Notes under the pieces: generated by a model
What the model was told of the DNA's origin: nothing
Seen by the model: the letters and a program-made list of their open reading frames with translations, nothing else
Database searches by the model: none
Shown: piece by piece, positions 1-8,347 of the stretch
Layout of the letters: each line of letters opens with the position of its first letter
How positions within the stretch are numbered: position 1 is the first letter of the stretch
Made by a program: the position numbers and the translations under genes
Source of the DNA: Rheinheimera sp. SA_1
Lineage (GTDB): Bacteria > Pseudomonadota > Gammaproteobacteria > Enterobacterales > Alteromonadaceae
Assembly: GCF_001669775.1 (NCBI RefSeq)
Contig: NZ_LXWK01000017.1
Location: forward strand, 372,001 to 436,000
DNA: 64,000 nt
Direction of reading: 5' to 3'

Positions 1-72
1 TGCTGCTCAAAGACTGTCGGACTGCTGTTACTAAGTCGATAGAGTACGATGCGTTTCTCAGACCGACGCAAT

Positions 73-127
73 TGAAGTTTTGAAGTTTTGAAGTTTTGAA
101 GGTTTGAAGGTTTGAAGGTTTGAAGGC
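73..127. repeat. 8-bp tandem repeat tract
   Basis: Three copies of TGAAGTTT are followed by three of TGAAGGTT and a partial TGAAGGC, all in phase with an 8-bp period. The tract sits downstream of the rpmG terminator and no gene is visible in positions 1-172. An 8-bp period is not a multiple of three, so this looks like a slippage-generated non-coding microsatellite. Confidence 0.9.
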
Positions 128-136
128 GTTAGAAAC

Positions 137-164
137 ACAAAACCCGGCAGATGCCGGGTTTTGC
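137..164. terminator. Intrinsic terminator after rpmB-rpmG
   Basis: A 9-bp G+C-rich stem (AACCCGGCA / TGCCGGGTT, 141-149 and 152-160) is flanked by A residues on the left and T residues on the right. It can therefore work in both directions; on the minus strand it lies just after the rpmG stop codon. Confidence 0.85.
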
Positions 165-172
165 TTATTCGA

Positions 173-328
173 TTACTTGATTTTCGCTTCTTTGAAAATC
201 ACGTGCTTACGCACTTTAGGATCGAACTTTTTGATTTCCATCTTTTCTGGCATGGTGCGCTTGTTTTTATCAGTAGTATAAAAAAAGCCAGTGCCAGCAG
301 TAGAAACTAAACGAATTTTATCGCGCAT
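173..328 (-). CDS. rpmG: 50S ribosomal protein L33
   Basis: This 51-residue basic protein begins [19 protein letters not shown] and ends [11 protein letters not shown], the typical L33 pattern, and has the usual length. L33 is a component of the large ribosomal subunit near the E site. The gene is shorter than many ORF cut-offs. It follows rpmB by 10 nt in the same direction, the conserved rpmB-rpmG operon, and ends at a strong intrinsic terminator. It lacks the CxxC zinc pairs found in some L33 paralogues, so it is the zinc-independent form. Confidence 0.97.
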   Translation of the reverse strand: MRDKIRLVSTAGTGFFYTTDKNKRTMPEKMEIKKFDPKVRKHVIFKEAKIK

Positions 329-338
329 TTTCTAATCC

Positions 339-575
339 TTAAACCTTTTGACCTTGCTTACGCAGATCTGCTAAAACTGCATCGATACCATTTTTATCGA
401 TGATACGCATAGCGCGCGTAGTTAAGCGCAGAGATACGAAACGGTTTTCGCTTTCAACCCAGAAACGGTGAGTTTGCAGGTTAGGCAGGAAACGGCGCTT
501 TGTTGCGTTGTTGGCGTGTGAACGACGGTTACCTACCATCGGACCTTTACCAGTAATTTGGCATACTCTTGACAT
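339..575 (-). CDS. rpmB: 50S ribosomal protein L28
   Basis: The 78-residue product starts [20 protein letters not shown], the hallmark N-terminus of L28, and has the usual gammaproteobacterial length. L28 is a late-assembling protein of the 50S subunit. A GGAG ribosome-binding site lies just upstream of the ATG. It is first in the rpmB-rpmG operon, and radC lies upstream in the same direction, the same order as in Escherichia coli and relatives. Confidence 0.98.
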   Translation of the reverse strand: MSRVCQITGKGPMVGNRRSHANNATKRRFLPNLQTHRFWVESENRFVSLRLTTRAMRIIDKNGIDAVLADLRKQGQKV

Positions 576-617
576 GTCGGTGTTTCTCCAAAAATTACAT
601 CAGCTCGAGCTATATTC

Positions 618-638
618 ATTCTTCCGGCCAAGAAGAAT
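618..638. promoter_or_regulatory. Hairpin in the rpmB leader
   Basis: ATTCTTC and GAAGAAT are separated by 7 nt, upstream of the rpmB start and within its probable 5' leader. It could be a leader structure or a weak terminator for radC transcripts. Only the inverted repeat is seen; function is inferred. Confidence 0.35.
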
Positions 639-744
639 GCCCCGGATTTCTGAAAGGGCGCAATTTATACACGATCAGCAGGCAAAACTCAAGGCTATTC
701 TAGTCTGGTTTCGCGCAAAAAATGCATGCGATCCCTACAGATCA

Positions 745-1419
745 TTAAAGCCAGCCACGTTCAGCAAAGGAAATAACCTCTGCATCGCCAACCACAAAAT
801 GATCTAACAACTTAATGTCGACTAAAGCCATGGCTTGAGAAAGACGTTCAGTTATAGCGCGGTCAGCGCGACTCGGCTCAGCAACTCCGGATGGATGATT
901 GTGAGCCAAAATAACGGCGGCGGCATTATGCGCTAAAGCGCTTTGAACTACAATACGCGGATACACTGGCGACGCATCAATTGTGCCGTAAAATAACGGC
1001 TCGGCTTTAATCAGCCGGTGTTGGCTGTCTAAATACAACAACATAAAGACTTCACGCTGTTCCATGCCGATGCTGTATTGCAGATAATTTTTTACCAGGC
1101 CGGGTTCAGTAAAGACGGTTTCGCGCTGCAAATTCTCATATAAACAGCGGCGGCACAGCTCTAATACCGCCTGAGTTCGCACATATCGGGCCAAACCCAA
1201 ACCTCTGCAACTACAAAATTTTTGCCGGCTGGCGGCAAAAAGTTGCTTTAAGCTGCCAAATTCACCCAATAATTCCCGCGCCAGCCCTACTGCATCCAAA
1301 CCGGCGAGACCATTACCGAGAAATACTGCCAATAACTCAGAATCCGATAAAGCTGTGGCACCGCGCGCTAACAATTTTTCACGTGGCCGGTCTGCTTCCG
1401 GCCATTGTTTCATGTTCAT
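745..1419 (-). CDS. radC: RadC family JAB/MPN+ domain protein
   Basis: This 224-residue protein has an N-terminal helix-hairpin-helix-like region and a C-terminal JAB1/MPN+ (JAMM) domain. The metal-site signature is visible as AVILAHNHPSGVAEPSRAD, with the HxHPSG...SxxD ligands all present. RadC proteins are presumed metalloproteases or DNA-associated proteins of uncertain role; the old link to recombinational repair is not established. The location between coaBC and rpmB-rpmG is the conserved gammaproteobacterial position. The first ATG has an AGAG-type ribosome-binding site. The N-terminal half carries extra cysteines, which is mildly unusual. Confidence 0.93.
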   Translation of the reverse strand: MNMKQWPEADRPREKLLARGATALSDSELLAVFLGNGLAGLDAVGLARELLGEFGSLKQLFAASRQKFCSCRGLGLARYVRTQAVLELCRRCLYENLQRETVFTEPGLVKNYLQYSIGMEQREVFMLLYLDSQHRLIKAEPLFYGTIDASPVYPRIVVQSALAHNAAAVILAHNHPSGVAEPSRADRAITERLSQAMALVDIKLLDHFVVGDAEVISFAERGWL

Positions 1420-1435
1420 CTCTCTTCCTTGAGTT

Positions 1436-1560
1436 TATACCCTCCATCCTTGAAGATACGGGGTCGTTGCCATCACTCATCCGCCCTAGTCACATAGATA
1501 GCTATGCTCCTCGGGTCGGACTCACTCAGCGCCTACCCGCATCTCCAATGATCTTGGGTA
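1436..1560. repeat. Intergenic palindromic repeat, copy 1
   Basis: A ~125-bp element starts TATACCCTCCATCCTTGAAG and ends CATCTCCAATGATCTTGGGTA. Its ends are imperfect inverted repeats of each other and match the element at 33607-33723 in opposite orientation. It fills the radC-coaBC divergent intergenic region together with the next copy. Confidence 0.75.
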
Positions 1561-1627
1561 CATACCCTCATCCTTGAAATGTCGGTCCGCTAGTGTCATC
1601 CCGGATCTTCAATGATTTTGGGTATAG
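1561..1627. repeat. Intergenic palindromic repeat, short copy 2
   Basis: A shorter ~65-bp copy directly abuts copy 1. It keeps both ends (CATACCCTCATCCTTGAA and GGATCTTCAATGATTTTGGG) but has lost most of the centre. Together the two copies put about 190 bp of repeat upstream of coaBC. Confidence 0.7.
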
Positions 1628-1673
1628 TTCATGTTATCTTATTGCCACGAATTTCAGGCTGGGTTTCCCCGTA

Positions 1674-2927
1674 ATGACCTCTGTGACTCCTTCCCTGCCG
1701 CTGCAGGGCAAAAATATTCTGCTTGGTATCAGCGGCGGTATTGCTGCTTATAAAGCAGCGGATTTAGTCCGTCGTTTAAAAGAGCGTGGTGCCGATGTCC
1801 GGGTGATACTGACCCCGGCTGCTGCTGAATTTATTACTCCTTTGACGTTGCAAGCCTTGTCTGGCAACCCAGTAGGTCAGTCGTTGTTAGACCCTGCGGC
1901 TGAAGCCGCGATGGGTCATATTGAACTGGCGCGCTGGGCCGATTTTATTCTGGTCGCCCCGGCATCTGCCGATGTGATTGCCCGGATTGCCCACGGTATG
2001 GCCAACGATTTACTGACCACCTGCATTCTGGCCGCCAGCGCGCCACTGGCCGTTGCACCTGCCATGAATCAGCAGATGTATAAAAACATAGCTACTCAAA
2101 ATAATTTAGCAACCTTAAAATCACATAATATTCACATTTATGGCCCAGCGGCTGGAGATCAAGCCTGTGGTGATGTCGGCATGGGGCGGATGTTTGAGCC
2201 GCTGCAGTTGGCAGAGTTGCTGGTTGAGCACTTTCAAACAACGGGCAGTACACCAGCTAAACCACTGACAGGCTTAAAGTTTGCCATCACTGCAGGCCCT
2301 ACCCGTGAAGCCATTGATCCGGTGCGTTATATCAGCAACCATAGTTCTGGCAAAATGGGTTACGCCCTAGCTTCCGCTGCTGCAACATTGGGCGCAGAAG
2401 TCACATTGATCAGTGGCCCGGTACAGCTGGCAACCCCTGGCGGGGTCAGCCGGATTGATGTGGCAAGCGCCTTAGAGATGCAACACGCCGCTTTAACTGC
2501 TGCAAAAGTACATGACATTTTCATTGGCTGTGCCGCTGTAGCGGACTACCGGATGGCGGAAGTAGCGCCGCAGAAACTTAAAAAATCCGCAGATAATGAT
2601 TTACTAACACTGCAACTGGTGAAAAATCCGGACATTATCGCAAGCGTTGCCGCCTTAACGTCACATCGCCCATACACAGTGGGATTCGCCGCCGAAACAG
2701 AACAAGTAGCGCAGTATGCAAAGCAAAAATTACTGAATAAAAACTTAGACTTAATTTGTGCCAATGATGTCTCGGTAGCTGGACAAGGCTTTAACAGCGA
2801 GCAAAATGCCCTGACTGTTTATGGTCGACAGTTTGAACAAGCGCTGCCACTGCAAGACAAAAACACCCTGGCACAGGCCCTGATCACTTTGATTGTTGAG
2901 CAATACCAAAATGAAAAAAAACATTGA
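1674..2927 (+). CDS. coaBC: Bifunctional phosphopantothenoylcysteine decarboxylase / phosphopantothenate-cysteine ligase
   Basis: This cytoplasmic enzyme makes 4'-phosphopantetheine in coenzyme A synthesis by joining cysteine to phosphopantothenate (CoaB) and then decarboxylating the product (CoaC). The N-terminal flavoprotein shows [10 protein letters not shown], the substrate clamp [11 protein letters not shown] and the active cysteine in [10 protein letters not shown]. The C-terminal CoaB half begins near residue 200 with [18 protein letters not shown] and carries the KLKKS lysine. The ATG at 1674 gives 417 residues, close to the usual length; an upstream in-frame start would extend into the repeat and is rejected. 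It overlaps dut by 17 nt. Confidence 0.97.
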   Translation: MTSVTPSLPLQGKNILLGISGGIAAYKAADLVRRLKERGADVRVILTPAAAEFITPLTLQALSGNPVGQSLLDPAAEAAMGHIELARWADFILVAPASADVIARIAHGMANDLLTTCILAASAPLAVAPAMNQQMYKNIATQNNLATLKSHNIHIYGPAAGDQACGDVGMGRMFEPLQLAELLVEHFQTTGSTPAKPLTGLKFAITAGPTREAIDPVRYISNHSSGKMGYALASAAATLGAEVTLISGPVQLATPGGVSRIDVASALEMQHAALTAAKVHDIFIGCAAVADYRMAEVAPQKLKKSADNDLLTLQLVKNPDIIASVAALTSHRPYTVGFAAETEQVAQYAKQKLLNKNLDLICANDVSVAGQGFNSEQNALTVYGRQFEQALPLQDKNTLAQALITLIVEQYQNEKKH

Positions 2928-3369
2928 ACTGAAAATTCTCGACCCACGCATCGGCACTGAATATCCACTACCAGCCTACGCCACGCCAGGCTCTGCCGGC
3001 CTGGATTTACGGGCTTTATTAGATGCGCCGCTGGAATTAAAGCCAGGTGAAACCTTTTTGATCCCAACCGGCATCGCCATTCATATTGGTGACCCGAACC
3101 TGTGCGCCACTATTCTGCCGCGCTCTGGCCTGGGCCATAAACACGGTATTGTGCTGGGTAATTTAGTCGGTTTAATTGATTCGGATTATCAAGGTCAACT
3201 GATGGTTTCAACCTGGAACCGTGGCACCGATACCTTCACCATTCAACCAGGTGACCGTATAGCGCAACTGGTATTTATGCCGGTGGTGCAGGCCGATTTC
3301 AGTCTGGTGCTGGATTTTGACCAAAGTGAACGTGGTGAGGGTGGTTTTGGCCATTCAGGTCACCATTAA
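2911..3369 (+). CDS. dut: Deoxyuridine 5'-triphosphate nucleotidohydrolase (dUTPase)
   Basis: dUTPase hydrolyses dUTP to dUMP and diphosphate, keeping uracil out of DNA and feeding dTMP synthesis. The 152-residue protein carries the trimeric dUTPase motifs in order: [44 protein letters not shown] and the C-terminal P-loop-like [10 protein letters not shown]. The chosen ATG (2911) overlaps the coaBC stop, implying translational coupling. The coaBC-dut-slmA order is standard in gammaproteobacteria. Confidence 0.97.
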   Translation: MKKNIELKILDPRIGTEYPLPAYATPGSAGLDLRALLDAPLELKPGETFLIPTGIAIHIGDPNLCATILPRSGLGHKHGIVLGNLVGLIDSDYQGQLMVSTWNRGTDTFTIQPGDRIAQLVFMPVVQADFSLVLDFDQSERGEGGFGHSGHH

Positions 3370-3406
3370 TTGATCGCTGCGATGAATCAATGAGAAAAGC
3401 GCATTT

Positions 3407-4015
3407 ATGAGTACAGTGCGCAGCGCCAACCGCAAAGATGAAATTCTGCAGGCCTTAGCGGCAATGCTGGAAAGCCATCCGGGCCAGCGCATCACCACTG
3501 CCGCGCTGGCAGCGAAGGTCGGCGTGTCGGAAGCTGCGCTGTACCGGCATTTTCCCAGTAAAGCGCGGATGTTTGAGGGGCTGATTGAGTTTATCGAAAC
3601 GACTTTACTCAATACCATCAATGCGATTTTACAAGAGCACAAACAAACCGAAGTCCGGGTAGAACTGATTTTGCAGATGTTGCTGGTATTTGCCGATCGC
3701 AATCCAGGTATCTGCCGCATTCTGACCGGCGATGCACTGCAGGGTGAACAAGAGCGGTTGCGCGAACGGGTGGCACTGCTGTTCGACAAGCTGGAATTGC
3801 AGCTGCGCCAATGCCTGCGCGAACGCAAGTTGCGGGAAGGTAAAGGTTTTATTCAGGATGAAAGCGATCTGGCGAATGTATTACTGGCGTTTTGCGAAGG
3901 TAAAATTCACCAGTTTGTGCGATCTGGGTTTACCCGGATCCCCAGCCAGCAATTTGCCAGTCAGTGGCTAGTATTAAGGCAAAGTTTGTTTAGTGAGATT
4001 CCGGGCAGCCTATAA
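3407..4015 (+). CDS. slmA: Nucleoid occlusion factor, TetR family
   Basis: SlmA binds specific chromosomal sites and blocks FtsZ polymerisation over the nucleoid. The 202-residue protein has an N-terminal TetR helix-turn-helix ([21 protein letters not shown]) and an all-helical C-terminal dimer domain, and matches SlmA in length. It lies 37 nt after dut in the conserved coaBC-dut-slmA arrangement, which separates it from ordinary TetR repressors. It converges with dgkA. Confidence 0.94.
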   Translation: MSTVRSANRKDEILQALAAMLESHPGQRITTAALAAKVGVSEAALYRHFPSKARMFEGLIEFIETTLLNTINAILQEHKQTEVRVELILQMLLVFADRNPGICRILTGDALQGEQERLRERVALLFDKLELQLRQCLRERKLREGKGFIQDESDLANVLLAFCEGKIHQFVRSGFTRIPSQQFASQWLVLRQSLFSEIPGSL

Positions 4016-4030
4016 CGCATAAAGCCGCCA

Positions 4031-4408
4031 TTAACCGGCAAATTTCTGATAAATCGCCACGCCCCACACCACTGCAACAATAGTTAAACTTAACGTCACT
4101 GCAGCCGAGCCTAAATCTTTGGCACGCCCGGACAACTCATGCCGTTCTAAACTCACCCTATCGGTTAAAGTTTCAATCGCCGAATTGAGCAGCTCAACAA
4201 TTAACACTAATAGCAGCACCGATACTAACAACGCCCAATGCTGCGCCGATTGCGCCAACCAAAATGACAATGGCAGCATCACAATCGCCAAACCCGCTTC
4301 TTGCCGAAACGCCGCTTCAAACCGCCACGCCGCGACAAAACCTTTGCGTGAACATTCCGTTGCTTTCAGAATTCGGCCGAAACCACTGCCATTAGGTTTA
4401 TTGATCAC
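4031..4408 (-). CDS. dgkA: Diacylglycerol kinase
   Basis: DgkA is a trimeric inner-membrane enzyme that phosphorylates diacylglycerol to phosphatidate, recycling lipid released by membrane-derived oligosaccharide synthesis. The 125-residue protein has three predicted membrane helices and the catalytic signature ELLNSAIETLTDR. The N-terminal amphipathic segment (ATECSRKGFVAAWRFEAAFRQE) contains the conserved E and FR pattern. Its length matches the family. It converges with slmA. Confidence 0.95.
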   Translation of the reverse strand: MINKPNGSGFGRILKATECSRKGFVAAWRFEAAFRQEAGLAIVMLPLSFWLAQSAQHWALLVSVLLLVLIVELLNSAIETLTDRVSLERHELSGRAKDLGSAAVTLSLTIVAVVWGVAIYQKFAG

Positions 4409-4454
4409 TGTTTCACCATTGATTTGATTAAGAAATCTGAAATCCGCAACATTT

Positions 4455-4477
4455 GGGGTCAGAATGACTCTGACCCC
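4455..4477. repeat. GGGGTCAG palindrome
   Basis: GGGGTCAG and CTGACCCC are separated by 7 nt between dgkA and pyrE. The shape resembles the end palindromes associated with REP-type (Y1) transposases in many proteobacteria, but no transposase gene is nearby. It could also act as a terminator, although no T-run follows it on either strand. Confidence 0.5.
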
Positions 4478-4532
4478 ATTGATTCCAGCAACAGCGTTAT
4501 CGCATTGTCAGCTTAAGAAAAACTGAAGCCGC

Positions 4533-5180
4533 TTATACTTTAACGCCATATTGTGCGCGATAGGCCGACACAGCTTCCAAATGCTCCACCAGCTCAGGTT
4601 TGCCTTGCAGGTAATTAATCAGGTCGTTCAGGCCAATAATCGACACCACTTTGGTACCAAAATCACGCTCAACTTCCTGGATCGCCGACAATTCACCCTG
4701 ACCACGCTCCTGCCGATCCAGTGCAATCAGCACACCAGCAAGCTGTGCACCCTGCGCCTGAATGATTTGCATCGATTCACGAATAGCCGTTCCAGCGGTG
4801 ATGACATCATCCACCAGCAAAATGCGACCATTCAGCGGCGAACCGACTAAACTGCCGCCTTCACCATGAGTTTTGGCCTCTTTCCGGTTAAAGCAATAAG
4901 GCACATCCCGTTGATGTTGATCAAACAGCGCCACTGCGGTAGTGGTTGCGATCGGAATACCTTTATAAGCCGGGCCAAACAGTACGTCGAATTCGATGCC
5001 GGATTCCTGCACCGCAGCGGCATAAAAACGGCCTAATTTGGCTAAATCCCCGCCGGTATTAAACAAACCGGCATTGAAAAAGTACGGGCTGGTGCGACCG
5101 GATTTCAAAGTGAAAGAGCCAAATTTCAGCACCTGACGACTCAGGGCAAACTCAATAAATTCAATCTGAAAAGCTTTCAT
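4533..5180 (-). CDS. pyrE: Orotate phosphoribosyltransferase
   Basis: PyrE converts orotate and PRPP to orotidine 5'-phosphate in pyrimidine synthesis. The 215-residue protein carries the PRPP-binding signature [16 protein letters not shown] and the flexible-loop region [16 protein letters not shown]. coli PyrE is 213 residues. It follows rph by 13 nt in the same direction, the classic rph-pyrE operon. In E. coli pyrE is controlled by attenuation at the rph end; no such attenuator was resolved in this short spacer. Confidence 0.97.
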   Translation of the reverse strand: MKAFQIEFIEFALSRQVLKFGSFTLKSGRTSPYFFNAGLFNTGGDLAKLGRFYAAAVQESGIEFDVLFGPAYKGIPIATTTAVALFDQHQRDVPYCFNRKEAKTHGEGGSLVGSPLNGRILLVDDVITAGTAIRESMQIIQAQGAQLAGVLIALDRQERGQGELSAIQEVERDFGTKVVSIIGLNDLINYLQGKPELVEHLEAVSAYRAQYGVKV

Positions 5181-5193
5181 TACTACCTCAGGC

Positions 5194-5907
5194 TCAGGCT
5201 AAAACACGTTTTTGTTCGTCGATGATTTCGCGGATGGCAATCTTTGCCAGTGACATCATGTCTTGCATTTCTTCAAAGCTAAATGGTGCCGCTTCTGCAG
5301 TGCCTTGAATCTCAATGAGTTTGCCGGTTTCAGTCATTACCACGTTCATGTCGGTGTCGGCTGCTGAATCTTCAGTGTATTCCAGATCGGCCACTGCTTC
5401 GCCTTTGTAGATCCCTACGGAGACTGCAGCAACCATATATTTTAATGGGTTGGTTTTGATGGTGCCTTTAGCGCGTAAATGACTTAACGCATCACATAAA
5501 GCCACACAAGCACCGGAAATAGCGGCGGTGCGGGTGCCGCCATCGGCCTGGATCACGTCACAGTCGAAGGTGATGGTATTTTCGCCTAATAAGGATAAAT
5601 CAACAGCGGCGCGCAGGGCACGACCAATTAACCGTTGAATTTCCATGGTACGGCCGCTTTGCTTGCCACGGGCAGCTTCGCGATCGTTACGGGTGTGGGT
5701 AGCGCGTGGCAGCATGCCGTATTCAGCGGTGATCCAACCTTTGCCCTGGCCTTTCATAAAGCGCGGCACGCCTTCTTCAACCGAAGCAGTACACAGCACT
5801 TTGGTGTTGCCAAATTCCACCAGCACTGAGCCTTCGGCGTGCGCGGTAAAACTACGGGTGAAACTGATCGGACGAATTTGACTGGCTGTTCTGCCGCTTG
5901 GACGCAT
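5194..5907 (-). CDS. rph: Ribonuclease PH
   Basis: RNase PH is a phosphorolytic 3'-5' exoribonuclease that trims tRNA 3' ends. From the ATG at 5907 the product is 237 residues, matching the 238 of intact family members, and begins [16 protein letters not shown]. The conserved core [17 protein letters not shown]...[15 protein letters not shown] and the phosphate-site region [11 protein letters not shown] are present. The frame is open further upstream (to 6102), but that would add about 65 residues with no RNase PH similarity. The gene is full length, unlike the frameshifted rph of E. coli K-12. Confidence 0.96.
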   Translation of the reverse strand: MRPSGRTASQIRPISFTRSFTAHAEGSVLVEFGNTKVLCTASVEEGVPRFMKGQGKGWITAEYGMLPRATHTRNDREAARGKQSGRTMEIQRLIGRALRAAVDLSLLGENTITFDCDVIQADGGTRTAAISGACVALCDALSHLRAKGTIKTNPLKYMVAAVSVGIYKGEAVADLEYTEDSAADTDMNVVMTETGKLIEIQGTAEAAPFSFEEMQDMMSLAKIAIREIIDEQKRVLA

Positions 5908-6163
5908 GAGGAACCTCTGTTTGCTGAATACACTGAATTTCAATCGGCCATTATAGGGGCATGCGCGCCGTATTGCCATCCGCAGCGCCCTTGCCAGGGC
6001 TCCCCTGCGCAAAGTAATTGCGGTTGCAGCTTCAATCAGGACGGGTATACTCAGTTTTTTGCGGTAATTTAGTGCCGTATTCATTGCCGTATTTTTTACC
6101 ATGCTTTTGAAAGCACAAGTTGCAGTAAAGCAGCGGTAAGTTTATCTATTTAAGGACCCTTCC

Positions 6164-7024
6164 ATGATCCATAGCATGACCGCCTTCGCCCGCCACGAAA
6201 TTAAAGCCAGCTGGGGCAACGCCGTCTGGGAAATCCGCTCAGTTAACCAAAGATATCTCGAGAGTTATTTTCGGTTACCTGAGCAATTTCGCGGTATTGA
6301 AGGCCTGCTGCGCGACAAACTGCGCCAGACCTTAAACCGCGGCAAACTGGAAATTAACCTGCGTTACAACGCTGCCAACGCCAGCGGCGAGCTGAAAATT
6401 AACGACGCCTTCGCCGCGCAGTTATTACAATCAGCCCAACAATTACTGGAAAAATGCCCGCAAGCCCAGCTCAACGTTGCCGACATTCTGCGCTGGCCCG
6501 GCGTGATGGAAACCCAGGAAGCGGACATGGACAGCCTGCAAACTGAACTGCTGGCCGGTTTTGATATCGCCTTAAAAGATTTCCAGGCCGGCCGTGGCCG
6601 TGAAGGAGCCGCCATCGAACAAATGCTGCGCGACCGCCTCGACCAAATCTCCGGCCACGTCGCCACCCTGCGCACCCACTTGCCACAAGCACTACAATGG
6701 CAACGCGACAAAATGCACACCCGTTTGCAGGAAATTAAAGCCGACATCGACAATAACCGCCTCGAACAAGAAATGGCCTTCCTCGCCCAAAAATCCGACG
6801 TCGCCGAAGAACTCGACCGCCTCGACGCCCACATCAAAGAAACCCGCCACAGCCTAAAACAAGGTGGAGCCGTCGGCCGCCGCCTCGATTTTATGATGCA
6901 GGAATTTAACCGCGAAGCGAATACCTTGTCTTCGAAGGCGATTTCTACTGAGATTACTAATACTGCGGTGGAGTTGAAGGTTTTGATTGAGCAGATGCGG
7001 GAGCAGATTCAGAACGTGGAATAA
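6164..7024 (+). CDS. yicC: YicC family endoribonuclease
   Basis: The 286-residue protein starts MIHSMTAFARHE and ends with the conserved GRRLDFMMQEFNREANTLSSK, diagnostic of the YicC/YloC family; members have been reported to be endoribonucleases affecting RNA turnover. A long charged helical middle (about residues 140-230) separates the two conserved ends. It is divergent from rph, as in E. coli. A hairpin 68 nt beyond its stop may end the transcript. Confidence 0.93.
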   Translation: MIHSMTAFARHEIKASWGNAVWEIRSVNQRYLESYFRLPEQFRGIEGLLRDKLRQTLNRGKLEINLRYNAANASGELKINDAFAAQLLQSAQQLLEKCPQAQLNVADILRWPGVMETQEADMDSLQTELLAGFDIALKDFQAGRGREGAAIEQMLRDRLDQISGHVATLRTHLPQALQWQRDKMHTRLQEIKADIDNNRLEQEMAFLAQKSDVAEELDRLDAHIKETRHSLKQGGAVGRRLDFMMQEFNREANTLSSKAISTEITNTAVELKVLIEQMREQIQNVE

Positions 7025-7387
7025 TGCAAAACTATCAATAAAAAAATAAATCCTGTGACATCTCTGAGTATATAGAATTCTATCAGAAACCACCATTAGT
7101 CCCCTTTTTTAGGGGAAGCTAATGGTAGTAAAACTGTTCTGTTGAATTTCATTTAACCGTACAACCGGATCAAATGCAGAGTTAGCTTCTTCCTCGGAAG
7201 TTTTAAAACTGCAGGTAGAAGTAAACATGGGTTTGCTGGTGATGCAATTGATTTGGTGTTTCACATACAGACCAACGTCAATTTCGAATAGCTTCCTTTT
7301 CCAAATAATTGTCAATACTTGCCCCGCCTGAACATAACTACACAATCAGGCAAAGCAGCTATGCAAAAATTGTTTATTTATCAATTG
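7025..7387. other. Boundary region without a recognised gene
   Basis: This 363-nt stretch separates core yicC from the restriction-modification genes and is A+T-richer than yicC. It holds the hairpin at 7092-7126. The only notable open frame (minus strand, 7109-7345, 78 codons) has no recognisable domain and no clear ribosome-binding site. It may be an island junction; no integrase or attachment-site duplication was seen. Confidence 0.5.
7092..7126. terminator. Long hairpin after yicC
   Basis: ACCATTAG pairs with CTAATGGT around an inner CCCCT/AGGGG stem, giving a two-part hairpin whose loop is a T-run. It lies 68 nt after the yicC stop. No T-run follows the outer stem, so intrinsic termination would need to act at the inner stem; it could equally be a palindromic insertion at the island edge. 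Confidence 0.4.
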
Positions 7388-8122
7388 CTAATTCTTTAGC
7401 TCATATGCGTTATTGAAATAAACACCAAATTTTTTAACATCTAGTACTTCAAAATTTTCTTTACCGAACGACTCAACCACAACATCTTTAATGACTACAG
7501 GTAACACTTCATACAGCTCTTTTAGCGCATTAGCTCGCCCCGTAACTAATTCATAAAAACTAGCACCATCGATAATTCTCACAGAATCATTTAATTGAAC
7601 TTGCTTCCCTAGCGCTCTATCTGATGGTTGAAATACTCTGTCAAATCGAGCTGGTGACTTCGGCACTACAGTTACAAAATACGCTGTATATCCATGATAT
7701 GTACTTGATTTTTTTGATACTTTCTCGTGCAAAGAGCGATGTTCTTCAGCCAACCGCCCTCCAGTCAATGTATTGTGCTTATTCTTTACTTCAGCAATAA
7801 TTTTTTTTTCTTTATTTATTAAATCGAACTCTGCACCAACATTTAAATCTTGCCACCCATTTACTTTACCTAGTATCTTTTGGTGCAAAGCACCAATGTG
7901 ATTGGTCAAAGTTTTTTGACACTGACGAATCATTTCTGATTTTTTCCATGTTTCATGATCGAATCCAGATATCGCAGCATCAAAAATTGTTGCGAATGGG
8001 TCGATAACATTCTTGGAAAAGTCTTTTTCGACTGATTTTTGTCTATTGAAACCAATTTCCAATACTTCTTTTACCAAGGACTTTAAATCACTGTCATTAA
8101 TAAATTCTAAATACGACATCAT
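7388..8122 (-). CDS. Eco47II-like type II restriction endonuclease
   Basis: The 244-residue protein resembles the Eco47II restriction endonuclease family (GGWCC cutters; related to Sau96I-type GGNCC enzymes). Visible features are the opening MSYLEFINDSDLKSLVKEVL, NVIDPFATIFDA, and a PD-(D/E)XK nuclease core at about residues 97-113 (GAEFDLINKEKKIIAEVKNK), with the acidic residue and E-x-K of the active site. It is divergent from a C5-cytosine methyltransferase, the arrangement expected of a complete type II system. Two adjacent ATGs exist; the second (8119) has better spacing from the GGAG site. The A+T-rich codon use differs from flanking core genes and suggests horizontal transfer. Exact site specificity is inferred. 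Confidence 0.88.
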   Translation of the reverse strand: MMSYLEFINDSDLKSLVKEVLEIGFNRQKSVEKDFSKNVIDPFATIFDAAISGFDHETWKKSEMIRQCQKTLTNHIGALHQKILGKVNGWQDLNVGAEFDLINKEKKIIAEVKNKHNTLTGGRLAEEHRSLHEKVSKKSSTYHGYTAYFVTVVPKSPARFDRVFQPSDRALGKQVQLNDSVRIIDGASFYELVTGRANALKELYEVLPVVIKDVVVESFGKENFEVLDVKKFGVYFNNAYELKN

Positions 8123-8281
8123 TGCTCCCGCAATTCTCTAAAAATATGCACAGAAACTAAATCATACGTACCTGAAAAAGGCAATAGCTTACCAAGAAGA
8201 TTCCACCGTAGATGGGACGATAAAAACTCTATCTATATCAGTGCGATTTCAAAATTTCAGAACCTACTGCTTGAAAAAGCT

Positions 8282-8321
8282 GGACCGGCCTGTAAAAATA
8301 CTGTATATTGGATCAGTATTT
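8282..8321. promoter_or_regulatory. Putative operator of the methyltransferase gene
   Basis: An inverted repeat AAATACTG-N10-CAGTATTT (8296-8303 and 8314-8321) lies 26 nt before the methyltransferase ATG, and a GGACC sequence, a possible recognition site of this system, lies just upstream at 8282-8286. The methyltransferase has an N-terminal helix-turn-helix-like extension. Such extensions act as autorepressors in the SsoII/EcoRII group, so this palindrome is a natural candidate operator. Binding is inferred. Confidence 0.5.
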
Positions 8322-8347
8322 CAACCTCATGATTGGGGAAATTTTAA

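Noticed and set aside
4455-4477. GGGGTCAG palindrome as the dgkA or pyrE terminator
   Set aside because: No T-run follows on either strand, so it is listed as a repeat and not as a terminator.
5908-6102. N-terminal extension of rph by 65 residues
   Set aside because: The extension has no RNase PH similarity, while the ATG at 5907 gives the family length and N-terminus.
7109-7345. 78-codon minus-strand ORF downstream of yicC
   Set aside because: No recognisable family or start signal, and it overlaps the hairpin at 7092-7126; left as an undefined frame within the boundary region.
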